Shown one piece after another: positions 32,647 through 42,647 of a stretch of DNA of 54,009 nt (positions are counted from its first letter, which is position 1; each line of letters begins with the position of its first letter). The translations under genes were made by a program, and so were the position numbers. This DNA comes from Verrucomicrobiota bacterium (GTDB lineage Bacteria; Verrucomicrobiota; Verrucomicrobiia; Methylacidiphilales; UBA1321): the NCBI GenBank assembly GCA_013286145.1, contig JABDGH010000013.1, positions 1 through 54,009 on the forward strand. Reading direction: 5' to 3'. The notes under the pieces are model-generated. The model had not been told where the DNA came from and searched no databases. It saw nothing but the letters and a program-made list of their open reading frames with translations.

Positions 32647-35112
32647 ATGACTACCAATCCGCCTTTCCAGAGTTTTTTTGAGACATCGGCCCAATCGATG
32701 AAGGAGTCGATCCTGCATCATTTGAAATTCAGCCTGGCGCACGATACCAAGACGGCGACGAAGAGGGACTGGTGGCTCGCGACGGCGAAGGCGGTGCAGG
32801 AGCGGATCATCGAGCGGATGATTGCGACCCAGTCGGTGCACAATGAGCAGGATGTTCGCCGGGTCTATTATTTCTCACTCGAATTCCTGATGGGGCGTCT
32901 TTTTTCCAACAGTCTTTATAGTGCCAGCATCCACAAGGAGACGGTTGAGGCGCTCAAGGAACTGGGCCTTGAGTACGAGGAATTGCGCGGGGAGGAATAT
33001 GACATGGGGCTGGGTAATGGCGGCTTGGGACGCCTTGCGGCCTGCTTTCTCGATTCGCTGGCCACGCTCGATTATCCGGCGGTTGGCTACGGCATCCACT
33101 ACGAGTTCGGCCTTTTTCGCCAGGAGATCAAGAATGGCCATCAAGTCGAGTTGCCCGATGACTGGATGAAGTTCGGCACTCCATGGGAAATCATCCGGCC
33201 CGAGTTTACTCAGACCATCGAATTATACGGACACGTGGAAAATGTTTTTGACGACCACGGCGACTATGTCCCGCATTGGGTCAATACGCGGAAGCTCCTC
33301 GGGATTCCCTACGATATTCCGATTCCCGGTTACGGAACCAACACGGTGAATTTTCTCCGTCTTTGGGAATCGCGCCCCTCGGAGAAAATCAACCTGGAGG
33401 CTTTCAATCGCGGCGGTTATACCGAAGCGCTGTCCGACAAAACCCAGAGCGAGACCGTTTCCAAGGTTCTTTATCCTAACGACAGTACCGAAGCCGGGAA
33501 GGAATTGCGCCTCGTGCAGCAATACTTTTTCGTCTCATGTTCCCTTCGAGACATCATTCGCCGTTTCCACAAGGTACCCCGCACATGGAGCGAGTTTCCC
33601 GGCAAGGTGGCCATTCAACTTAACGATACTCATCCTTCGGTCGCTATTGTTGAACTCCTGCGGATTCTTCAAGACGAGGAGAGGCTTTCCTGGGATGAGG
33701 CCTGGGAAATTGTCATCAAGACGTTCGCCTATACCAATCACACGCTTTTACCGGAAGCACTGGAGAAATGGAGCGTTCCGCTTTTCCAGAAGGTGTTGCC
33801 GCGTCACATGCAACTGATTTTTGAAATCAACAAGCGTCTGCTCGAAACGGTGGAAGCCGCGTACCCAGGAGATTCGGCAAAAAAACGGAGCATGTCGCTC
33901 ATTGAAGAGGGTGGTGTGCAGATGGTGCGCATGGCCAATCTCGCGGTGGTTGGCAGCCACTCGGTCAATGGCGTTGCGGCCCTGCACACGGAGTTGCTCA
34001 AGAAACATCTTTTCGCTGATTTTAATCAATTTTATGTTGGTCGTTTTAACAATAAAACCAACGGGATTACGCCCCGTCGTTGGCTTCTGTCTTCCAATCC
34101 GAGGCTTTCAGACTTGATCTCGTCGAAGATTGGCAACGGTTGGGTCAAGAATCTCGATGAACTCCGCAGGATTGAACAATGGGTCGATGATCCCGCATTT
34201 CAGAACGATTTCATGGCGGTGAAACATGCCAATAAAATTGATCTGGCCAAAATTATCGAGGAAGAGTGCGGCGTGACGGTCAGTCCCTCGGCGCTATTCG
34301 ATGTGCAGATCAAACGCCTGCACGAGTACAAGCGACAGCACCTCAATCTGCTCCATATCCTCGCCCTTTATCGACGCATCCTCCACGACCCCGGTCTTGA
34401 TATGCAGCCGCGCGTTTTTATTTTCGCGGCCAAGGCGGCGCCCGGTTACGAACTGGCCAAGTGCATCATCAAGGCGATCAACGCCGTGGCCACGAAGATC
34501 AATAATGATCCGCGTGTTGGAGATAAACTGAAAGTAGTCTTCCTGCCTAATTACCGCGTCTCATTGGCGCAACGCATCATCCCTGCAGCGGATGTCTCCG
34601 AACAGATTTCCACCGCAGGCAAGGAAGCCTCCGGCACCGGCAACATGAAACTCGCGCTCAACGGCGCACTCACCATCGGGACACTCGATGGCGCCAATGT
34701 GGAAATTTTGGAAGAAGTAGGTTCCGACAACATTTTTATCTTTGGGTTGACCGTGGACGAGGTGGAAGCGCTTTGGGCCAAGGGCTATCGTCCAAATGAT
34801 TATTACCTGGCGGATGAGGAATTGCGGGCGGTTGTCGATTGGGTAGGCTCGAATTTCTTCACGCCGGATGAGCCGGGCGTTCTAAGCCGGTTGCAACACA
34901 GTCTGCTCGGTGGCGGCGATCCCTATCTGGTTCTCGCCGATTTCCGATCCTACAGCAATGCGCAGGCAAAAATTGATGAGGCTTACCGGAACAGGGCGCA
35001 TTGGGCGCGCATGGCCATCCTGAACACGGCGCGTGTTGGAAAATTTTCCAGCGACCGAACGATTCACGAATACGCGCGGGAGATCTGGAATTTGCCGCAG
35101 GTACCCGTCTAG
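32647..35112 (+). CDS. glgP: Glycogen/maltodextrin phosphorylase
   Basis: 821 residues, standard length. Motifs: [14 protein letters not shown] near the N-terminus, [48 protein letters not shown], and the PLP site [20 protein letters not shown] then LDGANVEI. It releases glucose 1-phosphate from alpha-1,4-glucan in the cytoplasm. No other glycogen genes are adjacent; it stands alone and converges on the Spy-like gene. Confidence 0.97.
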   Translation: MTTNPPFQSFFETSAQSMKESILHHLKFSLAHDTKTATKRDWWLATAKAVQERIIERMIATQSVHNEQDVRRVYYFSLEFLMGRLFSNSLYSASIHKETVEALKELGLEYEELRGEEYDMGLGNGGLGRLAACFLDSLATLDYPAVGYGIHYEFGLFRQEIKNGHQVELPDDWMKFGTPWEIIRPEFTQTIELYGHVENVFDDHGDYVPHWVNTRKLLGIPYDIPIPGYGTNTVNFLRLWESRPSEKINLEAFNRGGYTEALSDKTQSETVSKVLYPNDSTEAGKELRLVQQYFFVSCSLRDIIRRFHKVPRTWSEFPGKVAIQLNDTHPSVAIVELLRILQDEERLSWDEAWEIVIKTFAYTNHTLLPEALEKWSVPLFQKVLPRHMQLIFEINKRLLETVEAAYPGDSAKKRSMSLIEEGGVQMVRMANLAVVGSHSVNGVAALHTELLKKHLFADFNQFYVGRFNNKTNGITPRRWLLSSNPRLSDLISSKIGNGWVKNLDELRRIEQWVDDPAFQNDFMAVKHANKIDLAKIIEEECGVTVSPSALFDVQIKRLHEYKRQHLNLLHILALYRRILHDPGLDMQPRVFIFAAKAAPGYELAKCIIKAINAVATKINNDPRVGDKLKVVFLPNYRVSLAQRIIPAADVSEQISTAGKEASGTGNMKLALNGALTIGTLDGANVEILEEVGSDNIFIFGLTVDEVEALWAKGYRPNDYYLADEELRAVVDWVGSNFFTPDEPGVLSRLQHSLLGGGDPYLVLADFRSYSNAQAKIDEAYRNRAHWARMAILNTARVGKFSSDRTIHEYAREIWNLPQVPV

Positions 35113-35121
35113 GAAATTATC

Positions 35122-35724
35122 TTAGGGATGAGGTGGCGGCGGCTGTCCCGGTAACTTGACCTGATCGAGTTGTTTCTGCTGATCGGGGTTAAGAACGGGT
35201 TTGATCTTCGTCTTCGTATCCTCCATCAGCTTTTGCATAAGCTGGCGTCGCGTCTCCATGTCTTTCTGCAATTGCTCAGCCTGTTGCTCAATGATGGGAC
35301 GAAGCTTGGTCTTCTGGTCATCCGTTAAAGCGAGCCGTTTCGAAAGACGATTGAGGATTTTATCGGTCATGTCGGCAGGGCTTGGCGGTGCTTTCCTACC
35401 CATATCCATTCCCATTCCCATTCCAGCACCGTCTCTCATCCCACCCTGTCTCATGCCCATGGCCCCCATGCCTTGAAAATCTCTGCCGCCAAAATGTCGG
35501 TCACGAGGACTGAAGTCCCGTTGATCCATCGCCTGAAAACGACCGCCACGGTCGAGAAACTGCAGATGTCGTTGGTGGAGATGGCAAAGAAATCCGATTA
35601 AGAAAATGGCCAAAATCAGGCCATTCAAGCCCAAGCTAAGGATGACCAAGGTTCGCAAACGACATGAAGTATCCTTATTTACCACGACAGTTTTTTCAGA
35701 GGGGGAGGCGGGTGTTTCGTTCAT
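35122..35724 (-). CDS. Membrane-anchored Spy/CpxP-like periplasmic protein
   Basis: 200 residues. One N-terminal hydrophobic helix (TLVILSLGLNGLILAIFLIG, about 26-46) acts as anchor. A Met/Gly/Arg-rich region (about 60-110, with repeated GMGM units) precedes a helical domain with LTDDQKTKLRPIIEQQAEQL and LNPDQQKQLDQV, two LTxxQ-type motifs of the Spy/CpxP/ZraP fold. The tail is Pro/His. It may sense metals or misfolded proteins in the periplasm; the Met-rich stretch could bind copper (inference). No sigma factor or two-component pair is adjacent. Confidence 0.7.
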   Translation of the reverse strand: MNETPASPSEKTVVVNKDTSCRLRTLVILSLGLNGLILAIFLIGFLCHLHQRHLQFLDRGGRFQAMDQRDFSPRDRHFGGRDFQGMGAMGMRQGGMRDGAGMGMGMDMGRKAPPSPADMTDKILNRLSKRLALTDDQKTKLRPIIEQQAEQLQKDMETRRQLMQKLMEDTKTKIKPVLNPDQQKQLDQVKLPGQPPPPHP

Positions 35725-35881
35725 AAATTGGAAGGATTAGTTGTTGGGGGCGGGTTCGTTGTTGGCGTTACGCGCCCTTATAAGAGATGACTCCATGCGA
35801 AGGGAAATGGTTACATGTTTCGATCAGAAGACGGAAATCAGCAATTGTTCGCTGCATTTTTTATAAAATCCGCATTGCGCC

Positions 35882-37897
35882 ATGACGCAGAGGCGCGAAA
35901 GTAGCCGGATGTCTGTTGAGTACGTCCTGAAAAAAACATCGGCGCCTGCTGGAGCGCAGATCGACTATCGTGCGTCTCTCAACGATGAGCAATACGCAGC
36001 GGTGACAGCCAAGCCGGGGCCCATCCTGGTGATCGCGGGCGCGGGCAGTGGCAAGACGCGGACATTGACTTACCGGGTCGCCTATTTGATCGAAAACGGT
36101 GTCGAGCCTGAAAACATCCTGCTGCTCACCTTCACTAATAAAGCTTCGCGGGAAATGCTGGAGCGTGTCGGCAATCTACTTCCACTGGACATCTCGCGCA
36201 TCTGGGGTGGGACATTTCACTCCGTTGCGAATCGTCTCCTGCGTCGTCACGCGAACGTGCTCGGATTCAGCAGCGACTTCACGATTCTCGACCGCGACGA
36301 TGCGGCCGATCTCGCCGTGGCCGCGCTCAAGGCGATAGGTCTCGACACGAAGGACAAGACTTTGCCGAAAGGTGCGGTTCTCCTCGATATTTTCGGCTTG
36401 GCGGCTAATACGGAAAAATCGATTGCGAGCGTCGTCTCTGAAAATTATCCCTATTTCACGGGAATCATCGACAAACTCGAATCGATCCATCGTATTTTCC
36501 GGGATCGCAAGCGCGTCGATAACGTGATGGATTACGACGATCTGCTCGTTTATGCGTTGAAACTGCTCAAGGACAACGAGGAGATTCGTCGTTTTTATCA
36601 GGAACAATTTCAGCACGTCCTGGTCGATGAATACCAGGACACGAATAAAATCCAGTCGGACTTTATCGACATTCTCGCGGCATTCCACCATCAGGTCATG
36701 GCGGTGGGTGATGATGCGCAAAGCATCTATTCGTGGCGCGGGGCGAACTTCGAGAACGTCCTGACTTTCCCGGAACGTTTCCCCGGCACGCGCGAAGTTC
36801 GAGTCGAGACGAACTATCGCAGCACGCCCGAAATTCTCACCCTGGCCAATTACGCCATTGCGGCGAATACGCGCCAGTTCCAGAAAAATCTCCACGCGGT
36901 GCGGCCCGCGGAAAAATTCTCCAAACCGGCACTGGTTTGTTTGCAGGATGCGAATCAGCAGGCGGCCTTCATCTGTCAGCGCATTGATGAGTTGAGCGAG
37001 GAGGGAATCGAACTGGATGAAATTGCGATTCTTTACCGGGCCCATTTTCATTCGATGGAACTGCAAATGGAAATGACGCGCCGTCAAATGCCCTTCGAGC
37101 TGCTCAGCGGGTTGCGTTTTTTCGAGCAGGCGCACGTGAAGGATGTCGCTTCCTTTATCAAGTTTGCCCTGAATCCAAAGGATGAACTGGCATTCAAGCG
37201 CATCGCTTCGCTCATGCCGGGCGTGGGTGATCGCACAACGGAAAAGATGTGGGGGAAACTGATTCAGGGAACGGAATTTACTGCGCTGGAACCTCCGGTC
37301 AAGGCCATCGCCCCGTGGAAGCAATGGGTCGAGACTCACGCGCAGATTACTGCGTCCGAATTACGCGGACGTACTTCCGAGCAGATCCAAATTGTGATCG
37401 ATGCGATTTATGAGGATTACATGAAGGCGAAATTTCCGAATTTCCAGTCACGTTTGGAAGACCTCGGCCAGTTGCGCGCCTTCTCGCAAAACTTCGAGCG
37501 TACCGAGGATTTTCTCGCGCAGCTCGCGCTCATGACGAACATCGACGGTGGTCCGAAAACGGACGGGCCATTCAGCGGCCAGCCTTGTGTGCGGCTGAGT
37601 ACGGTTCATCAGGCCAAGGGGCTCGAATGGAAAGTTGTCTTCGTCATCATGCTTTGCGATGGACTCTTTCCCGCTTCGCGTTCCATGGAAACCCAGGAGG
37701 GCGAAGAGGAAGAACGCCGACTTTTCTACGTGGCTGTTACGCGGGCCTGCGATGAGCTTTACCTCACTTATCCCATCGTGCGCGCGACCGCTTCGTTCGA
37801 TGATCGCTGGCAGGAGCCGTCGCGTTTTGTCAGTAACTTTCCACGCGGCATGGTCAACGAATGGAAAATCAAGGGCGCTGCGCCAACGTGGGGTTGA
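35882..37897 (+). CDS. UvrD/PcrA-family superfamily I DNA helicase
   Basis: 671 residues. Q-motif LNDEQYAAV, Walker A IAGAGSGKTRTLTYR (51-65), TFTNKASREML, LVDEYQDTNKIQ (motif II), VGDDAQSIYSWRGA (III), VETNYRST (IV), VRLSTVHQAKGLEWKVVFV (V) and RRLFYVAVTRACDEL (VI) are all present. It unwinds DNA 3' to 5' in repair or replication. ATG 35882 or 35909 can be the start; the latter begins at MSVEYVL and lacks only unconserved residues. Ends in a hairpin shared with the convergent acyltransferase gene. Confidence 0.93.
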   Translation: MTQRRESSRMSVEYVLKKTSAPAGAQIDYRASLNDEQYAAVTAKPGPILVIAGAGSGKTRTLTYRVAYLIENGVEPENILLLTFTNKASREMLERVGNLLPLDISRIWGGTFHSVANRLLRRHANVLGFSSDFTILDRDDAADLAVAALKAIGLDTKDKTLPKGAVLLDIFGLAANTEKSIASVVSENYPYFTGIIDKLESIHRIFRDRKRVDNVMDYDDLLVYALKLLKDNEEIRRFYQEQFQHVLVDEYQDTNKIQSDFIDILAAFHHQVMAVGDDAQSIYSWRGANFENVLTFPERFPGTREVRVETNYRSTPEILTLANYAIAANTRQFQKNLHAVRPAEKFSKPALVCLQDANQQAAFICQRIDELSEEGIELDEIAILYRAHFHSMELQMEMTRRQMPFELLSGLRFFEQAHVKDVASFIKFALNPKDELAFKRIASLMPGVGDRTTEKMWGKLIQGTEFTALEPPVKAIAPWKQWVETHAQITASELRGRTSEQIQIVIDAIYEDYMKAKFPNFQSRLEDLGQLRAFSQNFERTEDFLAQLALMTNIDGGPKTDGPFSGQPCVRLSTVHQAKGLEWKVVFVIMLCDGLFPASRSMETQEGEEEERRLFYVAVTRACDELYLTYPIVRATASFDDRWQEPSRFVSNFPRGMVNEWKIKGAAPTWG

Positions 37898-37912
37898 TTG
37901 GCAAATCAACCC
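37891..37912. terminator. Hairpin between convergent helicase and acyltransferase genes
   Basis: GGGTTGATT (37891-37899) pairs perfectly with AATCAACCC (37904-37912) around GGCA, and overlaps the helicase stop codon. No T tract on either side, so termination is only suggested by position. Confidence 0.45.
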
Positions 37913-37919
37913 TCGACTG

Positions 37920-39071
37920 CTAGGCGGACGACGGTTGCAAAGGCGTGAGGACAGGTTGAGGATCCCGCGACAGCAGAGAATCCTTCCAGGCGAGAAATGG
38001 CTTTTCCATGAAGTGCCATGAACAAGAGGCGATGGAGATGGTGAGACAAAGCAGGATAAGGAGACGGATGAAGGGGAAATGATTTTCACTCAAGCCGCAG
38101 GATAACAGCAGTGGAGAAATGATGATGATCACAAAAACGTGATAGACATAGATGCCGTAACTGATACGCCCCAAATAAACCAACGGCTGCGAACCCAGGA
38201 AATTGGCGTAACAATTTTTGACCCCGTTTAGTGAAACGGTCAGGAGCCATGCCAGAAAAAAGGCATCCACCGTCTCCGTGAAACCGAGCCATATATTTCC
38301 TTCGGGGAGGGTCATAAGCGCGCGCCCCATGAAAAAACAGGCAAAAGCCGCCAAGGGTATGGCTGACAAAATTGCGTTGGGCAAAAGCCTTATTTTGTCC
38401 AACAAATGCGTTTGTTTTAAATAGGCGATCAAGGCACCAGCGGCAAAGGAATCAAAACAGCCAAAAAGAGTGACCCAGCGCATGAGCGTGTTGGTGTTCG
38501 TCGTAATGCAGAAAATGCGAAAGCCTAGGCCAAAAAGAATGAAAGCTGCCATGGCTGGCATAAACCACTTCCTGGGCAGGGCGAGCACCACCATGGGCCA
38601 GAAGAGATAAAATTGCTCCTGCACGGCCAGGGACCAGAAATGAGAAATGGCATTAGGCCAATAGCCGAGATGGAGGATGTAGTGGTTGGTCTGGAAAGTG
38701 GCGAGCCAGAAGAAATTGGCGCGCACCTCCGCGACGCCAAATAGGGCACCTACGATCAGTGCTAGATAAAATGGCGGTCCAATGCGCAGAAGGCGGTTCA
38801 GGTAAAACCGTCCAAGGCAGCCCATGGAGGCCTCCGGACAGGCGTCCATTTGGGACTTCATCCGCCAGAGGGAAAGGGTAATGAAATAACCGCTGAGGAC
38901 GAAAAAAAATCTTACGCTGAGGGGGCCAAAACGGAGAAGTGAAGGCATCGCCAGCCCCAAGTGCTCCATCAGCACACCCATGATGGCAATGGCGCGAAGA
39001 CCGTCGAGATGCGGTTGATAAGCCGACTTAACCTTGAGGGCTTCAGAAAGCTTTAAGGACCGGGTAATCAT
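37920..39071 (-). CDS. Acyltransferase 3 family membrane protein (OafA/YrhL type)
   Basis: 383 residues, about ten membrane segments. The N-terminus has HLDGLRAIAIMGVLMEHLGL, the RFFFVLSGYFITLSLWR motif and, later, LWSLAVQEQFYLFWP-like FWSLAVQEQFYLFWPMVVL, all hallmarks of the family. The catalytic His sits in the first helix region. Such enzymes O-acylate sugars or polysaccharides at the inner membrane. The target is unknown; no polysaccharide cluster is nearby. Confidence 0.92.
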   Translation of the reverse strand: MITRSLKLSEALKVKSAYQPHLDGLRAIAIMGVLMEHLGLAMPSLLRFGPLSVRFFFVLSGYFITLSLWRMKSQMDACPEASMGCLGRFYLNRLLRIGPPFYLALIVGALFGVAEVRANFFWLATFQTNHYILHLGYWPNAISHFWSLAVQEQFYLFWPMVVLALPRKWFMPAMAAFILFGLGFRIFCITTNTNTLMRWVTLFGCFDSFAAGALIAYLKQTHLLDKIRLLPNAILSAIPLAAFACFFMGRALMTLPEGNIWLGFTETVDAFFLAWLLTVSLNGVKNCYANFLGSQPLVYLGRISYGIYVYHVFVIIIISPLLLSCGLSENHFPFIRLLILLCLTISIASCSWHFMEKPFLAWKDSLLSRDPQPVLTPLQPSSA

Positions 39072-39158
39072 TTAGACCATGCTTATTAAGCAGGTCGTAT
39101 TCCGCTTTTAGAAAAGAAAAAAGTGAGGGCTAACCATGGATGGCAACTCCCGTCGAAA

Positions 39159-40172
39159 TTAATCGAGGCGAATGACGATCTTGCCGAAATGCTGGGCCGA
39201 TTCGAGATAACGAAAGGCTTCCGGGCTTTCGTCAAAGGCAAAGACGCGGTCGATCACGGGTTCCAATTTGTGCTGCGTGATCGCACGATTCATGGCTGCG
39301 AAGATTTCGCGTGAACCGACGTAAATGCCGCGAATAGTAATCGCCTTATGCAAAATATGAGCCGTTTCAACCTCGCCAGTAATCCCGGACAACACACCGA
39401 TAAGACTGATGTGACCTCCATATCGCGTGGCTCGAAGCGTCCTGGATAAAGTCCCTACACCGCCAACTTCGAGTGTCAGATCGACGCCACGACCACCAGT
39501 GACTTCATGCACACGCTTTTCCCAATGGGGATAGCTGCGATAATTGATGGTGTGATCCGCTCCCATTGCACGAGCGCGTTCAAGCTTCGCGTCGCTACTG
39601 GAAGTGATGATGATCTTGGCCCCGGCTAATTTTCCAAATTGAAGCCCGAAAAGTGACACGCCACCGGTACCTTGCAGTAAAAGCACCTGTCCTGGTTGCA
39701 AATTGCCTGAAACAAAAAGCCCGTTCCATGCCGTGACCGCCGCGCAGGGAAGTGTGGCCGCCTGCTCGAAACTGAGATGTTCGGGAATGGGGAGCAATGC
39801 CTCGGCGCGAACGACGACAAATTCACTTAACATGCCATCGATATCTCCCCCGAGTGCGCTGGCTCCTTTGGCATCGGTGAGTTCACCGTCGAGCCAGCCC
39901 GGCATGAAAGGAACGACGACGCGATCTCCCGGCTTCCATGTGGTGACCGAGGTTCCAACGGAAACCACTTCGCCCGCGCCATCCGAGAGCGGGACGCGGG
40001 GCAGTTTCATTCGAGGATTATATTTTCCCTGCACCGTAAGCAGGTCGCGATAGTTTAGTGACACGGCGCGGACGCGAATCAGGACTTCATCGCAACCTGG
40101 CTGCGGAGTTAGTCTTTCCAAGCTTTTTAGGCTGTCTAGGCCGAAGGAATCGTGGATTTCAAAAAGTTTCAT
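39159..40172 (-). CDS. Medium-chain NAD(P)-dependent alcohol dehydrogenase/quinone reductase family
   Basis: 337 residues. GroES-like N-terminal half with VSLNYRDLLTVQGKY, PLSDGAGEVVSVG, PGDRVV; Rossmann half with LLLQGTGGVSLFGLQFGKLAG, GADHTINY, and GGRGVDLTLEVGG. The catalytic zinc Cys/His set of true alcohol dehydrogenases is not evident (NYRD in place of C-x-H), so a zinc-independent quinone-reductase-like enzyme is likely. Substrate unknown. It is divergent from the arsenic operon, with 91 bp between starts. Confidence 0.88.
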   Translation of the reverse strand: MKLFEIHDSFGLDSLKSLERLTPQPGCDEVLIRVRAVSLNYRDLLTVQGKYNPRMKLPRVPLSDGAGEVVSVGTSVTTWKPGDRVVVPFMPGWLDGELTDAKGASALGGDIDGMLSEFVVVRAEALLPIPEHLSFEQAATLPCAAVTAWNGLFVSGNLQPGQVLLLQGTGGVSLFGLQFGKLAGAKIIITSSSDAKLERARAMGADHTINYRSYPHWEKRVHEVTGGRGVDLTLEVGGVGTLSRTLRATRYGGHISLIGVLSGITGEVETAHILHKAITIRGIYVGSREIFAAMNRAITQHKLEPVIDRVFAFDESPEAFRYLESAQHFGKIVIRLD

Positions 40173-40228
40173 GAAAGAAGGATAGCTTGGTTTTCAAAAG
40201 TAGCTAATCACGGCCGTTCGAGAGGGTC

Positions 40229-40265
40229 TTTACAAACAGTGATATATTGATTATTATCGATATAT
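40229..40265 (+). promoter_or_regulatory. arsR promoter with overlapping dyad operator
   Basis: TTTACA (40229-40234), a 17-bp spacer and TATTAT (40252-40257) form a good sigma-70-type promoter. A dyad ATATATTGAT (40242-40251) / ATCGATATAT (40256-40265), one mismatch, is centred on the -10 and reaches into the ATG at 40264. ArsR binding here would block RNA polymerase. The predicted transcription start is at or next to the A of the ATG. Confidence 0.75.
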
Positions 40266-40587
40266 GAAGATTGAAAAATTCGCCGTCGCCTTTAAAGCGC
40301 TGGCCCATCCACATCGGTTGGCGATCTTCCTGCGCCTCGCGCGTTGCTGCGAGCGTCGGGGTTGTGATGCCGAGGATTGCGCTCGCTTTTGCATCGGTGA
40401 ACTGGGCAGGGGACTGGGAATCGGCCAGCCCACGGTCTCGCATCATCTCAAGGAGCTCGCCCGGGCTGGACTTATCTCGACCCGCAAATGCGGTCAAAAC
40501 ACCGAGTGCTGGGTGGCGGAAACGACCCTCGACGAATTCGCTCAATTTTTCGTCCAAGCCAAGAAGGCAAAAATCTCCAAAAGTTGA
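40264..40587 (+). CDS. arsR: ArsR-family transcriptional repressor
   Basis: 107 residues, winged helix-turn-helix: [37 protein letters not shown] (recognition helix) and a wing with [13 protein letters not shown]. Cys residues cluster at [16 protein letters not shown] (about 28-44), ahead of the recognition helix, which may form the As(III) site in place of the ELCVCDL of classical ArsR. It controls the downstream arsC-DUF6428-acr3 genes. There is no Shine-Dalgarno, in line with a leaderless start. Confidence 0.92.
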   Translation: MKIEKFAVAFKALAHPHRLAIFLRLARCCERRGCDAEDCARFCIGELGRGLGIGQPTVSHHLKELARAGLISTRKCGQNTECWVAETTLDEFAQFFVQAKKAKISKS

Positions 40588-40604
40588 ATGTGTGGGTTGA
40601 AAAT

Positions 40605-41036
40605 ATGACTCAACCTTCTGTGCTTATTCTTTGTACGGGCAACTCCTGCCGCAGCCATCTGGCCGAAGGAATTTTGCGCCACGCCGCAGGCGATCTTTTT
40701 GACGTGCATAGCGCCGGATCCAAGCCAGCAGGATATGTCCACCCGAAAGCCATTGAGGTGATGAAAGAAATCGGCATCGATATTTCCGGTCATACCTCGA
40801 AGCACATGAATGAGTTCCTGGACAAGAAAATTGATACAGTTATTACCGTATGCGGAAATGCCGACCAGGCTTGCCCCATGTTTCCCGGCCAGGTGAACCG
40901 TTATCATTGGGGCTTTGACGATCCCGCCCAGGCCCAGGGAACCGAAGAAGAAATCCTTAATGTTTTCCGACGTGTACGCGATCAAATCAAACTCGTGTTT
41001 GAAGCGTATGCGGCGGGTTATCGCGAAAAAAAATAA
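40605..41036 (+). CDS. arsC: Arsenate reductase, low-molecular-weight phosphatase type
   Basis: 143 residues from ATG 40605. The P-loop [17 protein letters not shown] has the nucleophilic Cys and Cys-x5-Arg, and [17 protein letters not shown] supplies the two further Cys of the thioredoxin-coupled mechanism. [16 protein letters not shown] follows as usual. It reduces As(V) to As(III). The frame extends upstream to 40488 inside arsR but that part is not homologous. It follows arsR by 17 bp. Confidence 0.95.
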   Translation: MTQPSVLILCTGNSCRSHLAEGILRHAAGDLFDVHSAGSKPAGYVHPKAIEVMKEIGIDISGHTSKHMNEFLDKKIDTVITVCGNADQACPMFPGQVNRYHWGFDDPAQAQGTEEEILNVFRRVRDQIKLVFEAYAAGYREKK

Positions 41037-41038
41037 CC

Positions 41039-41500
41039 ATGACCATCACCGAACTGAAAAACGTCCTCGATCTCAACCCCGATAAAGGCCTGAAATTCAT
41101 TTTGCCCAGCAAAGAAGCTATTCCCGCCCATTTCCACGTTACTGAGGTGGGGCATGTGCAAAAGGATTTCGTCGATTGCGGTGGAACCCGTCGATCTGTT
41201 TCCTCCTGCATTCTCCAAGCCTGGGTGGCTGCCAACGACGAAGAGCACGCCTTGAGCGCGGGTAAGCTTGGGGGTATTCTGAAACTGGCTGGCAAAATTC
41301 TTCCTTCCGATGAATTGGAAGTCGAAGTGGAATTCGAGGCTCCTTACATTTCCCAGTTTCCGATTGAGTCCGCTGAAGCCAGCGGTGATACCGTTGTTTT
41401 TCAACTGACGACCAAGCACACGGATTGTCTTGCCAAGGAGCAATGCGGCCTTGAAAGCGATAATTCCTCCTGTTGTTCCACCGAGAGCGGGTGCTGCTGA
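41039..41500 (+). CDS. DUF6428-like arsenic-operon protein with Cys-rich tail
   Basis: 153 residues, 2 bp after arsC. The body has IPAHFHVTEVGHVQKDFVDC, GGTRRS, LQAWVAANDEEHALSAGKL and FQLTTKHTDCLAKEQCG, which I recognise as the DUF6428 family seen with arsenic resistance genes. The C-terminus adds SSCCSTESGCC, five Cys in eleven residues. A small soluble protein, perhaps an As(III)-handling or delivery factor for Acr3 (inference). Confidence 0.8.
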   Translation: MTITELKNVLDLNPDKGLKFILPSKEAIPAHFHVTEVGHVQKDFVDCGGTRRSVSSCILQAWVAANDEEHALSAGKLGGILKLAGKILPSDELEVEVEFEAPYISQFPIESAEASGDTVVFQLTTKHTDCLAKEQCGLESDNSSCCSTESGCC

Positions 41501-41567
41501 CATACCCTGCCTGCACCTGACTTCTACTTATCCCTGGTTATCGCAACGCTTTGATTGAGATACTTCC

Positions 41568-42647
41568 ATGACAACACCTGCCAAACGACTCGACTTTTTT
41601 GAACGATACCTTTCCCTGTGGGTGCTCATCTGCATGGTGCTGGGAATTGCATTCGGACAACTCCAACCCACTTTGGTTTCAAAAATGGGCAAATGGGAGT
41701 TCGGTCAAAATTCGCACGTCAACATCCTGATCTCCGTGCTGATTTGGCTGATGATTTATCCGATGATGCTCAAGATTGATTTCGGTTCGATTCTTGGAGT
41801 ATTTGCGAAACCAAAGGGCCTGATTATTACGCTTGTCGTAAACTGGTTGGTAAAACCGTTCAGCATGGCTCTCCTTGGCTGGATTTTCATCCAGGGATTG
41901 TTTTCCTCCAAGCTCGGTTGGATAGAGCCAGAGATAGCGAAGAATTATGTCGCCGGGCTTATCATTCTCGCTGCCGCCCCTTGCACCGCTATGGTCTTTG
42001 TGTGGAGTTATCTGACAGATGGCGATAGCCCCTACACCCTGGCCCAGGTCGCAATCAACGATTTAATCATGATCTTTGCCTTTGCGCCGATTGTCATGTT
42101 CCTGGTTGGCGTGAGTGGAGTGGTCATTCCCGGCGGGATTCTTTTTATCTCCGTCCTGGTTTTCATTGTCATTCCCCTGGCTGCGGGCTGGCTTAGCCGT
42201 ACCCTCTTGCTTAAGACCATGGGGAATCCATGGTTTGAACACAATTTTCTGCCCAAGTTTCGTCCCGTCACCATCTTTGCTCTTCTGGCCACGTTGGTAC
42301 TGATCTTCGCTTTTCAAGCCGATAACATCATCAAAAACTGGCTGGCGGTTATTCTTCTCGCGATCCCGATCCTGATTCAGGTCTATTTCAATTCGGGTCT
42401 CACCTACGGCCTGATGAAGTTCTTCAAGGTTAAACATAATGTGGCTACTCCCGGATCGCTCATTGGTGCGAGCAATTTCTTCGAGCTGGCCGTGGCGGTT
42501 GCCATTACCCTCTTTGGTCCGACCTCACCAGCGGCATTGGCGACAGTTGTTGGCGTACTGGTCGAGGTGCCCGTGATGCTCTCTGTTTGTCGTATTTGTA
42601 CAGGAACACGCGCCTGGTACGAAAAGTCAGATCAAGCGACTGCTTGA
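41568..42647 (+). CDS. acr3: Arsenite efflux permease Acr3
   Basis: 359 residues with ten membrane segments. It has the LAAAPCTAMVFVWSYLTDGD motif with the As(III)-binding Cys, the GxxLxxPxx-like LVVNWLVKPFSMALLG helix and the late NFFELAVAVAITLFG helix containing the conserved Glu. It exports As(OH)3 or arsenite by H+ exchange. The 67-bp gap after the DUF6428-like gene contains no terminator, so it is co-transcribed. Confidence 0.96.
   Translation: MTTPAKRLDFFERYLSLWVLICMVLGIAFGQLQPTLVSKMGKWEFGQNSHVNILISVLIWLMIYPMMLKIDFGSILGVFAKPKGLIITLVVNWLVKPFSMALLGWIFIQGLFSSKLGWIEPEIAKNYVAGLIILAAAPCTAMVFVWSYLTDGDSPYTLAQVAINDLIMIFAFAPIVMFLVGVSGVVIPGGILFISVLVFIVIPLAAGWLSRTLLLKTMGNPWFEHNFLPKFRPVTIFALLATLVLIFAFQADNIIKNWLAVILLAIPILIQVYFNSGLTYGLMKFFKVKHNVATPGSLIGASNFFELAVAVAITLFGPTSPAALATVVGVLVEVPVMLSVCRICTGTRAWYEKSDQATA

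Noticed and set aside
36176-37339. 387-codon minus-strand frame
   Set aside because: Antisense to the UvrD-type helicase, whose motifs are complete in the plus frame.
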